Of a DNA stretch of 64,000 nucleotides, positions 35,201 through 39,459 are shown piece after piece. The stretch spans positions 22,317,315 to 22,381,314 of the forward strand of contig OY755242.1 of NCBI GenBank assembly GCA_963576725.1. Reading direction: 5' to 3'. The position numbers and the translations under genes were made by a program. The stretch is from Azorinus chamasolen. Taxonomy: Eukaryota; Mollusca; Bivalvia; Cardiida; Solecurtidae. How positions within the stretch are numbered: the first letter of the stretch is position 1; each line of letters starts with the position of its first letter. The notes under the pieces are model-generated. The model worked only from the letters and a program-made list of their open reading frames with translations. It made no database searches and was not told where the DNA came from.

Positions 35201-35482
35201 AACATCGAAAGCTAATTTGATAATTATGTCGGTTCAACAAAAACTCATTCATTATGTCCATGCACTTATTAACAACCCTGTATCTTATATTCTACCATGT
35301 CTGCATTAATTTTGTTGATAAATCGATTCTTTTTACAAAAACTACTTGGCATATTGTGTCATTCTCGGAAATAACCTAAATTCAAATTAATTTTCTAGCA
35401 GTAGTCCATTAATAAGCTGTAAAAATTAACTTAAAGAAAACAATAATATAAAACATGTGAATTACTTGCAGTCATCCGCCAT
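11098..35482 (-). CDS. EXOSC8: EXOSC8, exosome complex component RRP43 (11 coding exons)
   Basis: RNase PH-like ring subunit of the nine-subunit RNA exosome core, which processes and degrades RNA in nucleus and cytoplasm. In animals RRP43 is catalytically inactive and pairs with RRP46 (family knowledge). Joining exons 35482-35466, 31353-31317, 27498-27435, 26751-26678, 25695-25650, 23022-22917, 18271-18226, 16965-16869, 15932-15812, 13402-13299 and 11210-11098 gives 825 nt, 274 codons plus TAG, close to the human length of 276. Every junction has GT and AG and matching phase. Diagnostic blocks in order are [14 protein letters not shown]-like [57 protein letters not shown] and [12 protein letters not shown]. 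The [11 protein letters not shown] block separates it from EXOSC7 and EXOSC9. Introns range from about 0.7 to 4.6 kb and are almost wholly transposons. Confidence 0.96.
11570..11715. mobile_element. Foldback element
   Basis: CATTCTCAAGCATCTGATTG and CAATCAGATACTTGAGAATG are inverted arms around a short centre (TGAGCTTGCTCA). Same family as 3941-4118 and 2230-2330. Confidence 0.85.
11725..12075. mobile_element. MITE pieces of the GATCAG-hairpin family
   Basis: TTTTTGCCATGGTCAAAA, GGCCATT, ATTCATGATATAATTATTTC and ATTCATTAGGTAATGGGTTA occur in family order, followed by a second partial set. Confidence 0.6.
12106..12262. mobile_element. TA-type hairpin MITE remnant
   Basis: GGCAGGTGGCTGCCTAATGC and the inverted hairpin around CAGAATACACC...GAGCTTTCTGC match the interior of the complete elements at 16450 and 17998. 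Outer termini are eroded. Confidence 0.65.
12334..12618. repeat. Minisatellite, 42-bp unit, about 6.5 copies
   Basis: The unit is CAGCTAGCACTTAGCGGGAC plus ACAGGTTAAGTCTGATATGACA. The period is a multiple of three and leaves a 94-residue frame ([14 protein letters not shown]); no exon evidence supports it. Confidence 0.92.
12619..12805. mobile_element. TTAA MITE, family A, partial
   Basis: Begins CTAACCCTTTACTCC near 12616, carries the GTAGACCCAGATTAGATGAC and GTTCGGATTCTACAGTTT parts and runs into the next element. Confidence 0.65.
12806..13034. mobile_element. TTAA MITE, family B, complete
   Basis: Bounded by TTAA at both ends (12806-12809, 13031-13034). The left end TTAACTCATTCTCTCCTAGG and the inverted right end TTAACACATTACTTCCTAG are terminal inverted repeats. 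The centre is a perfect hairpin, GAGCATTTGCTCC meeting GGAGCAAATGCTC at 12931-12960. TTAA duplication is the hallmark of piggyBac-type transposition. Confidence 0.85.
13081..13215. mobile_element. TTAA MITE, family A, partial
   Basis: TTAACCCTTTACTCTATGAA, then the hairpin TGATCAAACTGCTCCTG meeting CAGGAGCTGTCTGATCA (apex 13148-13161), then GGGCCTGCTGTGTTTGC. Confidence 0.75.
13299..13402 (-). CDS. EXOSC8: EXOSC8 coding exon 10 (residues 203-238)
   Basis: Acceptor TCTTACAG, donor GTGAGT. Encodes [20 protein letters not shown] then [15 protein letters not shown], the LIVDPT-EE signature near the C-terminus. Confidence 0.96.
13440..13595. mobile_element. TTAA MITE, family B, inverted partial copy
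   Basis: AGCAAATGCTCTATTTATCA, then CACAATGGTTTC, then TTGGGTCTTAAAATAGCCTA and GGGTTAA; reverse complement of the left half of 12806-13034. It begins 38 bp upstream of EXOSC8 exon 10. Confidence 0.8.
13800..14130. repeat. Degenerate tandem repeat, unit about 40 bp
   Basis: GTTACTGCAAAATCAATGAAG-like units with GAAAAAAG blocks recur about eight times with considerable drift. Confidence 0.7.
14140..15060. mobile_element. Degenerate tandem-core element interrupted by a TTAA MITE
   Basis: Units of about 145 bp containing AACAAAGGGCCATAACT, GTGTTCC(A)AGGTCAAT and GATACTTGCAG recur at about 14220, 14630, 14775 and 14940. The first unit is split by the MITE at 14290-14539; later units show the unsplit sequence CGCTACTTAACATTT. 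Confidence 0.8.
14290..14539 (-). mobile_element. TTAA MITE, 250 bp, complete, copy 1
   Basis: TTAACCCTTCGCTTGCT at the left and inverted AGCAAGCGAAAGGTTAA at the right give terminal inverted repeats with TTAA on both sides. The centre is the hairpin CAGCTCCTGCAGGAGCTG. A near-identical 250-bp copy in opposite orientation is at 62201-62450. A 67-residue frame is present in both copies by inheritance, not as a gene. Confidence 0.9.
15136..15274. mobile_element. Long hairpin (foldback) of 139 bp
   Basis: The arms GTGTTTCGGCAGGGTGTACG and CGTACACCCTGCCGAAACAC are perfect inverted copies, continuing to a GAGCGC-AAA-GCGCTC centre with few mismatches. Outermost GTTAC and GTAAC also pair. Confidence 0.85.
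15275..15769. other. EXOSC8 intron 9, no further feature
   Basis: Contains a short inverted pair, CAGCACGTGCC, near 15372 and nothing else I can support. Confidence 0.5.
15812..15932 (-). CDS. EXOSC8: EXOSC8 coding exon 9 (residues 163-203)
   Basis: Acceptor TTTTTCAG, donor GTGAGT. Encodes [20 protein letters not shown] then [20 protein letters not shown], matching LPEVT-NEET and the beta strands before the LIVDPT motif. Confidence 0.96.
16450..16649. mobile_element. TA-type MITE (Tc1/mariner-pogo-like), complete, 200 bp
   Basis: TA flanks both ends. Termini CAGTAAAACCTCTC and GAGAGGTTTTACTG are perfect inverted repeats of 14 bp. The interior is a long hairpin, GGTGGCTGCTTAAAGCAAGG-like arms ending at the apex GCTCCTATAGGAAC (16539-16552). 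The CAGTANAACC terminus and TA target fit pogo-like non-autonomous elements (inference). Confidence 0.9.
16869..16965 (-). CDS. EXOSC8: EXOSC8 coding exon 8 (residues 131-163)
   Basis: Acceptor TTTTTCAG, donor GTAAGC. Encodes [20 protein letters not shown] then [12 protein letters not shown], the family's most diagnostic stretch. Confidence 0.97.
17010..17280 (+). mobile_element. tRNA-derived SINE
   Basis: A B-box GGTTCAAATCCC lies at about 17041-17052 after a degraded A-box region. The 3' end is CTGAAATACTGTTAAATCGA then TGTAAAACCCAA and an (AAAAC)n tail. The 3' segment matches the tail of the different SINE at 46442-46751 (CTGAAATACTGTTGGTCGGA then CGTAAAACCCAA), so both probably use the same LINE machinery. 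It lies in EXOSC8 intron 7. Confidence 0.75.
17283..17630. mobile_element. TTAA MITE, family A
   Basis: CAGAGAAGACCCAGATCAGA, apex CACCTGTAGGAGATG, GATCATGGTCTGCTCTGTTT, then CATTATAAACATGAATATTA, ending AAAGTAAATGGTTAAC. Confidence 0.7.
17998..18208. mobile_element. TA-type MITE (pogo-like)
   Basis: CAGTAAAAACCCC and GGGGTTCTACTA are inverted termini flanked by TA. The hairpin arms GCTTAATGCAGGACGAAATT and inverted CTTTCGTCCTGCATTAAGC meet at apex GCTCCTGTAGGAGC (18098-18111). It lies 18 bp downstream of EXOSC8 exon 7 in the gene's direction. Confidence 0.85.
18226..18271 (-). CDS. EXOSC8: EXOSC8 coding exon 7 (residues 115-130)
   Basis: Acceptor TTTTACAG, donor GTAGAG. Encodes [16 protein letters not shown], including the EDLCI motif that precedes WVLYCDL in the family. 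Confidence 0.95.
18538..18775 (-). mobile_element. tRNA-derived SINE
   Basis: On the minus strand, GTGGTCTAGTGGTAACGCG (A box) and GGGGTTCAAATTCCGG (B box) form a tRNA-like head near 18770-18700, followed by an unrelated body. No intact acceptor stem is seen, so it is not a functional tRNA gene. Confidence 0.75.
18953..19112. mobile_element. TTAA MITE, family B, internally deleted
   Basis: TTTAACCCACGCCCTCATAG, then ATCTACCGAAAAGGAGCATT and GTGTGAAACCATTGTGA, ending GGGTTAA. The central hairpin is missing, as if deleted at its base. Confidence 0.75.
19109..19375. mobile_element. TTAA MITE, family A
   Basis: Starts TTAACCCTTTACTTGATAG, sharing its TTAA with the preceding element. Carries AGATCTCAGTCAAATGACTA, GTCATCTGATCAGGGTCTGC and ATTCATGTAAAAAATGACAT in order. 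Confidence 0.75.
19375..20878. mobile_element. Tandem-core element, unit about 155 bp, about nine copies
   Basis: Units carry AAGGGCAATAACTCC, AAGCCAGAGTTATG, CTTGTGCATGACACTTCCTC and TATATGAAGTTTCAATC. AAAGGG recurs at 20125, 20280 and 20437. The right end has GACGGACAGACGGATGGACG and then paired ATGTCTCCCCCATATAAATA hairpins with a G run. The left margin has GATGTCTCCCCTCTAATAAA, so both ends carry the 'GTCTCCCC' motif. Confidence 0.85.
20945..21060. mobile_element. TTAA-family A MITE fragment
   Basis: AGCAAACAGAGCAGACCCTG, apex CACTAATAGGAGCC, and TCTGTGTCCACTGTGTTTGC. Confidence 0.65.
21299..22877 (-). mobile_element. Tandem-core element, copy 1 (antisense to copy at 51119-52921)
   Basis: Left end AACAAGAGAGTCGTCACGGG, right end ATGCCGCCAAAGCCTAGCTT then GGGGCATAAAA. 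Between them are a 31-bp array (21480-21730, AACGTTAAAAAGGACCCT type) and units carrying CAAATTTGGAATC, GGAGATATGCTCCGGACAAG, AAGGTCAAAGGTCAAGG and CCATCCCAAGATGAACTCAC. The same end-to-end order occurs inverted at 51119-52921. It sits in EXOSC8 intron 6. Confidence 0.85.
22917..23022 (-). CDS. EXOSC8: EXOSC8 coding exon 6 (residues 80-115)
   Basis: Acceptor TATTTCAG, donor GTATGT. Encodes [20 protein letters not shown] and then [15 protein letters not shown], the conserved VPNV-L-PLCS block followed by GPPGE-AQ. Confidence 0.96.
23155..23270. mobile_element. TA-type MITE interior, remnant
   Basis: TTAATGCAAGCCAAAATGTA and inverted TTAGTTTTGGCCAGTATTAA meet at GCTCCAATTAGGAGC. Termini are lost. 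Confidence 0.7.
23610..23878. mobile_element. TTAA MITE, family A, complete (269 bp)
   Basis: TTAACCTTTTATTTCATAC and inverted GAAGTAAAAGGTTAA ends with TTAA at each side. The central hairpin CAGATCAGACAGCTCCTG meets TTGGAGCTGTCTGATCA. Confidence 0.85.
23880..24465. repeat. Minisatellite, 39-bp unit, about 15 copies
   Basis: The unit is TTTCTATGTGACTAATGCCA then TACTCACTGGCACTATGG, with CTAA/CCAA and ACTAAC/ACTCAC variants. It leaves a 217-residue frame ([13 protein letters not shown] repeated), which is a product of a period divisible by three. It lies in EXOSC8 intron 5. Confidence 0.95.
24466..24799. other. EXOSC8 intron 5, unassigned
   Basis: AT-rich; contains a GCAGTTTGGATCCATATGTG fragment seen in several MITE margins. 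No gene seen. Confidence 0.5.
24800..25649. repeat. 18-bp minisatellite carrying the EXOSC8 exon 5 donor sequence
   Basis: Roughly 45 units of CCTATATACATGTACTAA (plus strand), some with a 6-bp CTAGTA insert. On the gene strand each unit reads TATATAG then GTTAGTACATG, identical to the exon 5/intron 5 junction at 25650/25649, which is the array's first unit. Both strands are open for over 270 codons as an artefact of the 18-bp period. Confidence 0.95.
25650..25695 (-). CDS. EXOSC8: EXOSC8 coding exon 5 (residues 65-80)
   Basis: Acceptor TTCCAG, donor GTTAGT. Encodes [15 protein letters not shown] and one base of Val-80. The donor is the first unit of the 18-bp array at 24800-25649: the last 7 exon bases (TATATAG) and the intron start GTTAGTACATG recur in each repeat. 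Confidence 0.94.
25731..25980. mobile_element. TTAA MITE, family A, complete (250 bp)
   Basis: TTAACCCTTTGATTCATGAA at left and GGAGTACAGGGTTAA at right with TTAA on both sides. Interior has GCAGACCCTGATAAGACGGC and GCCATCTGATCTTTGGTC. It begins 35 bp upstream (gene strand) of EXOSC8 exon 5. Confidence 0.85.
26122..26359. mobile_element. Foldback element with arms of about 60 bp
   Basis: GCATATTTTACTACAAAAAA and inverted TTTTGTAGCAAAATATGC, with TTTTAACCCGTGAAAGGTCA and inverted ACTTTCACAGGTTAAAAA, flank a 100-bp spacer. Confidence 0.75.
26678..26751 (-). CDS. EXOSC8: EXOSC8 coding exon 4 (residues 40-64)
   Basis: Acceptor CATGCAG, donor GTATGT. Encodes [24 protein letters not shown], the central beta sheet of the RNase PH fold. 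Confidence 0.95.
27085..27170. mobile_element. Terminus of a tandem-core element
   Basis: ACGGACGGACGGACAAGCGC, then the hairpin ACGACCGAAGTTACCTTCGG and GCGTATAAAAA. Inverted, this matches the start of the element at 49604. Confidence 0.65.
27435..27498 (-). CDS. EXOSC8: EXOSC8 coding exon 3 (residues 19-40)
   Basis: Acceptor TATAG, donor GTAAGA. Encodes [21 protein letters not shown], the RPDGR-like segment that opens the RNase PH fold. Confidence 0.95.
27550..27724. mobile_element. TTAA MITE, family B, right part
   Basis: AAAGGAGCATTAACTATAGA, AAACATTTGCTCTTATGGAG meeting CAAGTGCACTATTTATCACA, ending GGAGGAAAGGGTTAA. Adjoins EXOSC8 exon 3. Confidence 0.75.
27880..27960. repeat. Poly-G tract with element margin
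   Basis: CCATTGTGGGTTTTTTCACC then a G run of roughly 24 bases (about 27896-27919), resembling the 8950 margin of the 157-bp family. Homopolymer length is likely to be imprecise. Confidence 0.6.
28196..29890. mobile_element. Tandem-core element, unit about 155 bp, about ten copies
   Basis: Left end AAACAAGAGGGCCATGATGG. Units contain AACTGATAAGCCCCGGGGCG, GGTCATAATTTGAACAATCT, TTTGTAGAGGACCATTAGAT and CAAAGGTCTAGGCCTTACGG. Right end is a GACGACGCACGACGCAC microsatellite. It lies in EXOSC8 intron 2. Confidence 0.85.
29901..31161. mobile_element. Tandem-core element rich in nuclear-receptor half-sites, with nested TIR insertion
   Basis: Left end AACAAGAGATGTCATAGTCA, then six units of about 150 bp carrying TGTGACCTTGACCTTTGACC and GGTGAACATTTGTGCCAAGT, a GACGGACGGA microsatellite split by the insert at 30847-31082, and right end CACCGTTGGGGGCATAAAAA. 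On the minus strand each unit reads GGGTCAAAGGTCAAGGTCA. Confidence 0.85.
30847..31082. mobile_element. Small TIR element with telomere-like repeats
   Basis: GGTAGTTGTGTGACTTTTTC and its perfect inverted copy form 20-bp ends. Inside are a TTGTGGGACTAGTCCCACAA palindrome, CTAACCCTAACCCTAACCC (30946-30964), and three ATGGCCAGGTTAATG units. It interrupts the GACG microsatellite of the surrounding element. Confidence 0.8.
31317..31353 (-). CDS. EXOSC8: EXOSC8 coding exon 2 (residues 6-18)
   Basis: Acceptor TTTTTCAG, donor GTGAGT. Encodes [12 protein letters not shown], the conserved PLEYYR motif of RRP43 proteins. Confidence 0.95.
31500..31996. other. EXOSC8 intron 1, unassigned
   Basis: No exon, RNA gene or complete repeat seen. 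Confidence 0.5.
31997..32223. mobile_element. TTAA MITE, family A variant, complete (227 bp)
   Basis: TTAACCCTTTTCCTGTTCTA and GGAAAGGGTTAA ends. It matches 62544-62791 (CTATGTTTATTTCAAATTTC, ATATTCATG, AAATTCCACTAGCAAACAGA) but lacks the second half of the central hairpin. Confidence 0.85.
32258..32577 (-). mobile_element. tRNA-derived SINE (same family as 46442-46751)
   Basis: Minus-strand copy: head with AAGAGCGTCCGCCTGCGGTA and B box GGGTTCGATCCCCGG, body with AAAGTCGTTAAAAGTTG, GACTGGTCGGCCCGGTGTCA and TACCTGCGGCAGGAGTATTC, ending CTGAAATACTGTTGGTCGGA and an (ACTC)n tail. The A-box side is diverged (TTCTTATTGGAAGAGCG). Confidence 0.85.
33802..33956 (+). repeat. TRIM 5' LTR
   Basis: Starts TGTCACAGTATGTAGGTTTA and ends AAGAACACCCGGTTACA. 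Carries the tRNA-like block at about 33857-33923. Confidence 0.85.
33959..33974 (+). promoter_or_regulatory. Primer-binding site, tRNA-Lys(CUU) type
   Basis: TGGCGCCCAACGTGGG, complementary to the 3' end of animal tRNA-Lys(CUU) (established PBS type), after a TT spacer from the 5' LTR. Confidence 0.8.
34063..34217 (+). repeat. TRIM 3' LTR
   Basis: Starts TGTCACAGTATGTAGGTTTA and ends AAGAACACCCGGTAACA; same length as the 5' LTR. Confidence 0.85.
34311..35465. other. EXOSC8 intron 1, promoter-proximal part
   Basis: Contains a cluster of CTACCG/CGGTAG words at 34315-34400 and open frames at 34327-34731 that match nothing I recognise. An inverted pair, GGTTCCCG and CGGGAACC, lies at about 34572 and 34613. 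No exon supported. Confidence 0.5.
35466..35482 (-). CDS. EXOSC8: EXOSC8 coding exon 1 (residues 1-5 and part of 6)
   Basis: ATGGCGGATGACTGCAA then donor GTAATT. Encodes MADDC plus two bases of Lys-6. An A at -3 (ACAAAATGG) gives a good start context. This exon was placed by phase and by its match to the short N-terminus of the family. Confidence 0.85.
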
Positions 35483-35523
35483 TTTGTCAAATCTGTCAAC
35501 AAAAAGAAACAACGTCGATTTTA

Positions 35524-35533
35524 ATTGGCCAAT
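35524..35533. promoter_or_regulatory. CCAAT-box palindrome in the EXOSC8 promoter region
   Basis: ATTGGCCAAT carries a CCAAT box on both strands about 45 bp upstream of the EXOSC8 start codon. Proximal CCAAT boxes (NF-Y) are common in divergent housekeeping promoters; function here is inference. Confidence 0.4.
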
Positions 35534-35636
35534 AAGTTTCACTCTAGCTAATCAAAGCCCGTTTTACAAATACTGTATCCGAATCTAACGTTAGGAAATT
35601 AAACTAACTTTGTAGGAGAAAGCGGAAGTCAAATCT

Positions 35637-35711
35637 ATGTCAGAAAAGGCTTGCAGTAAAATGAAAAGTCAGTATGAACAATTTGCACGTCGTCTAAAGG
35701 ATAAGTTAGCG
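35637..35711 (+). other. Candidate first exon divergent from EXOSC8 (uncertain)
   Basis: ATG followed by an open stretch MSEKACSKMKSQYEQFARRL then KDKLA, with possible donors at 35712 (GTATTT, phase 0) and 35705 (GTTAGC). It starts 155 bp from the EXOSC8 ATG on the opposite strand. It could be a 5' exon of ZWILCH or of an unrelated gene; a phase-0 acceptor before 47648 would allow in-frame joining. No family match on its own. Confidence 0.25.
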
Positions 35712-36244
35712 GTATTTTCAAACAGTTTTACTCATTTGTGAAAGGGTTAGTCTGGCCTTCTTGAAATTATGTAATGCAGTGTATTGACATTCCTGTATTT
35801 ATATTCTGATCGAAAGAACCACCGCCAAATCAATGCCAAAATGTTTGTTCGTACAGTAATACTGTACATATTATTAATATGAAATAGGCACAGCCTATAA
35901 GCGAGCACAGCTGCCAAACGCATTCAACTAAATAAATGGAAAGCTTAACACCAAATATATGGTGAATTTGATGATTTATACATCAGATACAGATGAAATT
36001 AGTAACAGCAAGTATAACTCTCTAAAAGTAACAGAACAATAAACGAATACAGAACACCTTGATAAAAGTTGAAAGTGCAACTTCAAATAACAAACTTAAA
36101 CCAACAATCTCTTACTTTTCTTTAATACATATCCAAGTCGTAAAGTGGTTGATAGATCTACTTTTGGTCCAAGACTGTGACATCTTATTGACTGATGTTG
36201 TGTGTTTCAGACTTATTACCTGTTACCTGTTGTCGAACTCAATA

Positions 36245-39200
36245 TTAGTTACTAGTAACTCTCCGAGCCGTCTCATATATTTGTCCTGGTCCGGTTTGGG
36301 CGAAATTATCATAGCAATCTGGCTGAAATTTGTTTTTTAAATCACTCCAATGAAAATTCAATCTGCTTTTAAATATATTCAGTGTGTCTGAGGTAACCAC
36401 TTTCTCAGGGAGGCTATTCCATCGATTTATTATTCGTTGCGAGAATGTGTGCCTTCTGATGTCTAGCCTAAAGCGTTTCTTTTTTAATTTTTGTGGATGA
36501 CCCCTTGTTACAACACTTTGGTTAAGAGTGAAGAGTTGTGTCTTGTCAGCTTTATCTATCCCGTTTAAGATTTTGAATACTTGGATCATGTCTGCTCTAA
36601 GTCTACGATATTCTAGTGAAGGTATTCCCAAATTTTTCATTCTGTCTGTATAATTTTTGTTCTGATTGCCTTGTACAAGTTTTGTAGCTCTTCTTTGAAC
36701 GTTCTCTATCAATTGACTATCTTTTTTGTAGATTACTGACCATACTGTAGAAGCATATTCGAGATGTGGCCTCACTAGTGATTTGTATAGGTTTAGGAAT
36801 ACAGATTTATCTATATATCTAAATGTTCTCTTGATTAGTCCTAACATACGGTTTGCTTTTTTGACAGATGTTTGGATGTGAGGAACGAATTTCAGACTGG
36901 AGTCTATCATTACTCCCAAGTCCTTTTCTTCATCTACTTTATCAATTTCCTTCTCCTTTTCTATGCATTTCATGTTATAGGTCGAAAGCTCAGTGCTTTT
37001 CCCAATGTGCATATGTTTACACTTGTCTATATTGAATTTAAGTTGCCACTTCTCAGACCATGATATTAGTTTGTCTATGTCTGACTGTAGATTTCTGGCC
37101 TCTTCTGCACTGTCCACTTTCGAGAATAGTTTTGCATCGTCTGCAAACATTTTGACAGAGTTTTGTACAACCTCAGGCAAGTCGTTTATGAAAATAAGGA
37201 AAAGTGTTGGACCGATCACGCTGCCTTGTGGAATTCCACTGGTTACATCTGTCCACTGTGACGCTGTGCCGTTTACTATTACTCGTTGCCTTCTGTTATT
37301 TAGTAGGTCTTTTATCCAGTCCAGTACTTTTCCTCGTATTCCGTATGCTGTCAATTTCTGAAACAGTCTCTGATGCGGAACTGAATCAAAAGCTTTTTGG
37401 AAATCTAAAAAGATAACGTCTATTTCACTCTTACTATCTATATATTCTGTCCACTGATCTATCACTTCAAGCAATTGGGTAACACATGAGTAGCCCTTTC
37501 TAAATCCATGTTGGTGTTTCGTGAATAAGTTATTGCTTTCCATATGTGTCATAATATTGTCTCGAACTATTTTTTCCATTATTTTACAGGCTACAGAAGT
37601 CAGGCTTATTGGTCTATAGTTTTCTGCTTTATTTTTTGACCCTTTTTTATGTAAAGCCGTCACATTCGCAGTTTTCCAGATGTCGGGAATTTTTCCTTCA
37701 TTTAAAGATTTCTCATATATTTTAGTAAGGGCTTCTGTTAGCGTTTCTGTTGTTTCGTTCAAAAATTTCGGATGACAGTTATCCGGGCCTTGGGCTTTAT
37801 TCACTTTCAGTTTTTTTAGATGGTTCTTTACCTCTTCTTCTGTGATACTTATGTCAGTCAGCGGAGCCTCAAAGAATTTTTCTTCTAGGTCAGGAATTGA
37901 CGACAAGTCTTCTTTCGTAAACACGCTTGTAAAAAAATTGTTTAGAATTTCAGCTTTTTCTTTGCTTTCTGTCTGAAGGTCCCCATTGCTGTCTTCTAGA
38001 TTTCCTAGTATATCTTTGCACTTAGTTTTGCTCTTCACATATTTCCAGAATTGTTTTTCATCAACTTTGATATTTTCAGCCAGATGTTTTTCATAATCCA
38101 CTTTAGCTTTTTTGATTTCGATACTTGCTTTATTTCTTGCGTGATTGTATAAATTTCTATTGTTCTCACTCTTCATTTTTGTGTACTTCAACCATTTACG
38201 TCTTTTCTGTTTTACTGCTTCCCTCGCTGTAGCCGTCATCCACGGGGTATCGTACCTTCTTCCGTGAGCCTTACACACCGGTATGTTTTCTAATGATTCT
38301 TTATTGATAATGTCGGTAAGGTTCACCCATCCTTCGTTTGTGGACGACTCAATGGGAATCACTTCATCCCATTTTACCTTTGCATTTATTTCTTCGTAGT
38401 TTCCTTTAAAATAATTGAATCTTTCTTCATCATTCAGTTGTTTATCTATGTATAGATTTATTCCAAATGTCATTGTGAGATGGTCACTTTTTCCTAATGG
38501 TGCTTTGTATGTCACACTATCTATCATGTTTTCTTCATTGGAGAAGATTAAGTCTAGCACAGAGTCCCTTTCTCCTATTTTTTGCCGTGTTGGCTCTTTG
38601 ACATGTTGGAACATATAGTTATCTCGAACAGTCTCTAAAAACAATGAACTGGGGTGGTTTTCACTGCATGGGGTGGTTTCATTTTCCCAGTTAATATCTC
38701 TAAAGTTAAAATCGCCTACAACTACCCTGTGTGTGAATGTTTGGTTATTACTCTTATTACATCCTAGAACTGTGGAAAGTTCTTCCATATAGTTCCCGTC
38801 ACTGTTTGGACTTCTATAGATACCTTGGATAAGTAGCCAGTCCGAGTTTTTTAGTTTTACTGCTACCCCTATAACTTCGATTTTCTGGTAGTGTTCAGTT
38901 TTAATTTGTTGAGCACAAATATCATTTTTTATGTAGATGGCAACTCCTCTTCCTTTGTATTTGTCTAGATTTGCTGTATAAATCTGGTAACCCTCTATCT
39001 GGAGTTCCTTTTCCTGGATTTCACAATTTCCCCTATTTTTTGGTAGTGTTTCCGTTATTATTATTATGTCAGAGTTCTCAATCTTTGATATTACTTGCAA
39101 TTCATCAATTTTGTTTGTTAAACAATCTGCATTTGTATATAGTACTTTCAGTTGGTCAGATCTATCATATATATATTGGTGAGCCGAAATGGAGTAGCTT

Positions 39201-39430
39201 GATTTCCATTCAGTACTGGCATAGGTCTCTAAGGGTTCATTATCAGTATCAGTATCTATTTCCGTAACAATTTCATCATCTTCCGATTTTTCAGTCGAAG
39301 TCGTTGATGTTCTATGAATGCAAGTACTGTCTAATCCTTTTCCTATTGGCGAAATATTTACATGTGACAACCACCCCACTTTGCCATTAAAAGATGAAAT
39401 ATTTACATTATCAGTGTTATTTCCATTCAT
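36245..39430 (-). CDS. LINE ORF2: apurinic-like endonuclease and reverse transcriptase, 1061 aa
   Basis: The endonuclease domain (about 95-325) shows LYTNADCLTNK, ITETLPKN (Glu-128), VVVGDFNFRDINW (Asp-240, Asn-242), SVLDLIF and KSDHLTMTF (Asp-316, His-317), the APE-type catalytic set. The reverse transcriptase (about 575-870) shows ENYRPISL, HGFRKGYSC, VIFLDFQKAFDSVPH (675-686), SGIPQGSVIGP (731-741) and FADD (762-765). C-terminal LVRPHLEYASTVW is typical of CR1/jockey-type ORF2. No RNase H domain is seen. All key residues are present and the frame is intact, so the copy may be young or active. It starts 29 nt after the ORF1 stop, in another frame. Confidence 0.92.
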   Translation of the reverse strand: MNGNNTDNVNISSFNGKVGWLSHVNISPIGKGLDSTCIHRTSTTSTEKSEDDEIVTEIDTDTDNEPLETYASTEWKSSYSISAHQYIYDRSDQLKVLYTNADCLTNKIDELQVISKIENSDIIIITETLPKNRGNCEIQEKELQIEGYQIYTANLDKYKGRGVAIYIKNDICAQQIKTEHYQKIEVIGVAVKLKNSDWLLIQGIYRSPNSDGNYMEELSTVLGCNKSNNQTFTHRVVVGDFNFRDINWENETTPCSENHPSSLFLETVRDNYMFQHVKEPTRQKIGERDSVLDLIFSNEENMIDSVTYKAPLGKSDHLTMTFGINLYIDKQLNDEERFNYFKGNYEEINAKVKWDEVIPIESSTNEGWVNLTDIINKESLENIPVCKAHGRRYDTPWMTATAREAVKQKRRKWLKYTKMKSENNRNLYNHARNKASIEIKKAKVDYEKHLAENIKVDEKQFWKYVKSKTKCKDILGNLEDSNGDLQTESKEKAEILNNFFTSVFTKEDLSSIPDLEEKFFEAPLTDISITEEEVKNHLKKLKVNKAQGPDNCHPKFLNETTETLTEALTKIYEKSLNEGKIPDIWKTANVTALHKKGSKNKAENYRPISLTSVACKIMEKIVRDNIMTHMESNNLFTKHQHGFRKGYSCVTQLLEVIDQWTEYIDSKSEIDVIFLDFQKAFDSVPHQRLFQKLTAYGIRGKVLDWIKDLLNNRRQRVIVNGTASQWTDVTSGIPQGSVIGPTLFLIFINDLPEVVQNSVKMFADDAKLFSKVDSAEEARNLQSDIDKLISWSEKWQLKFNIDKCKHMHIGKSTELSTYNMKCIEKEKEIDKVDEEKDLGVMIDSSLKFVPHIQTSVKKANRMLGLIKRTFRYIDKSVFLNLYKSLVRPHLEYASTVWSVIYKKDSQLIENVQRRATKLVQGNQNKNYTDRMKNLGIPSLEYRRLRADMIQVFKILNGIDKADKTQLFTLNQSVVTRGHPQKLKKKRFRLDIRRHTFSQRIINRWNSLPEKVVTSDTLNIFKSRLNFHWSDLKNKFQPDCYDNFAQTGPGQIYETARRVTSN

Positions 39431-39459
39431 AGTTGTATTTACATGGTTAAAATGTGAAA

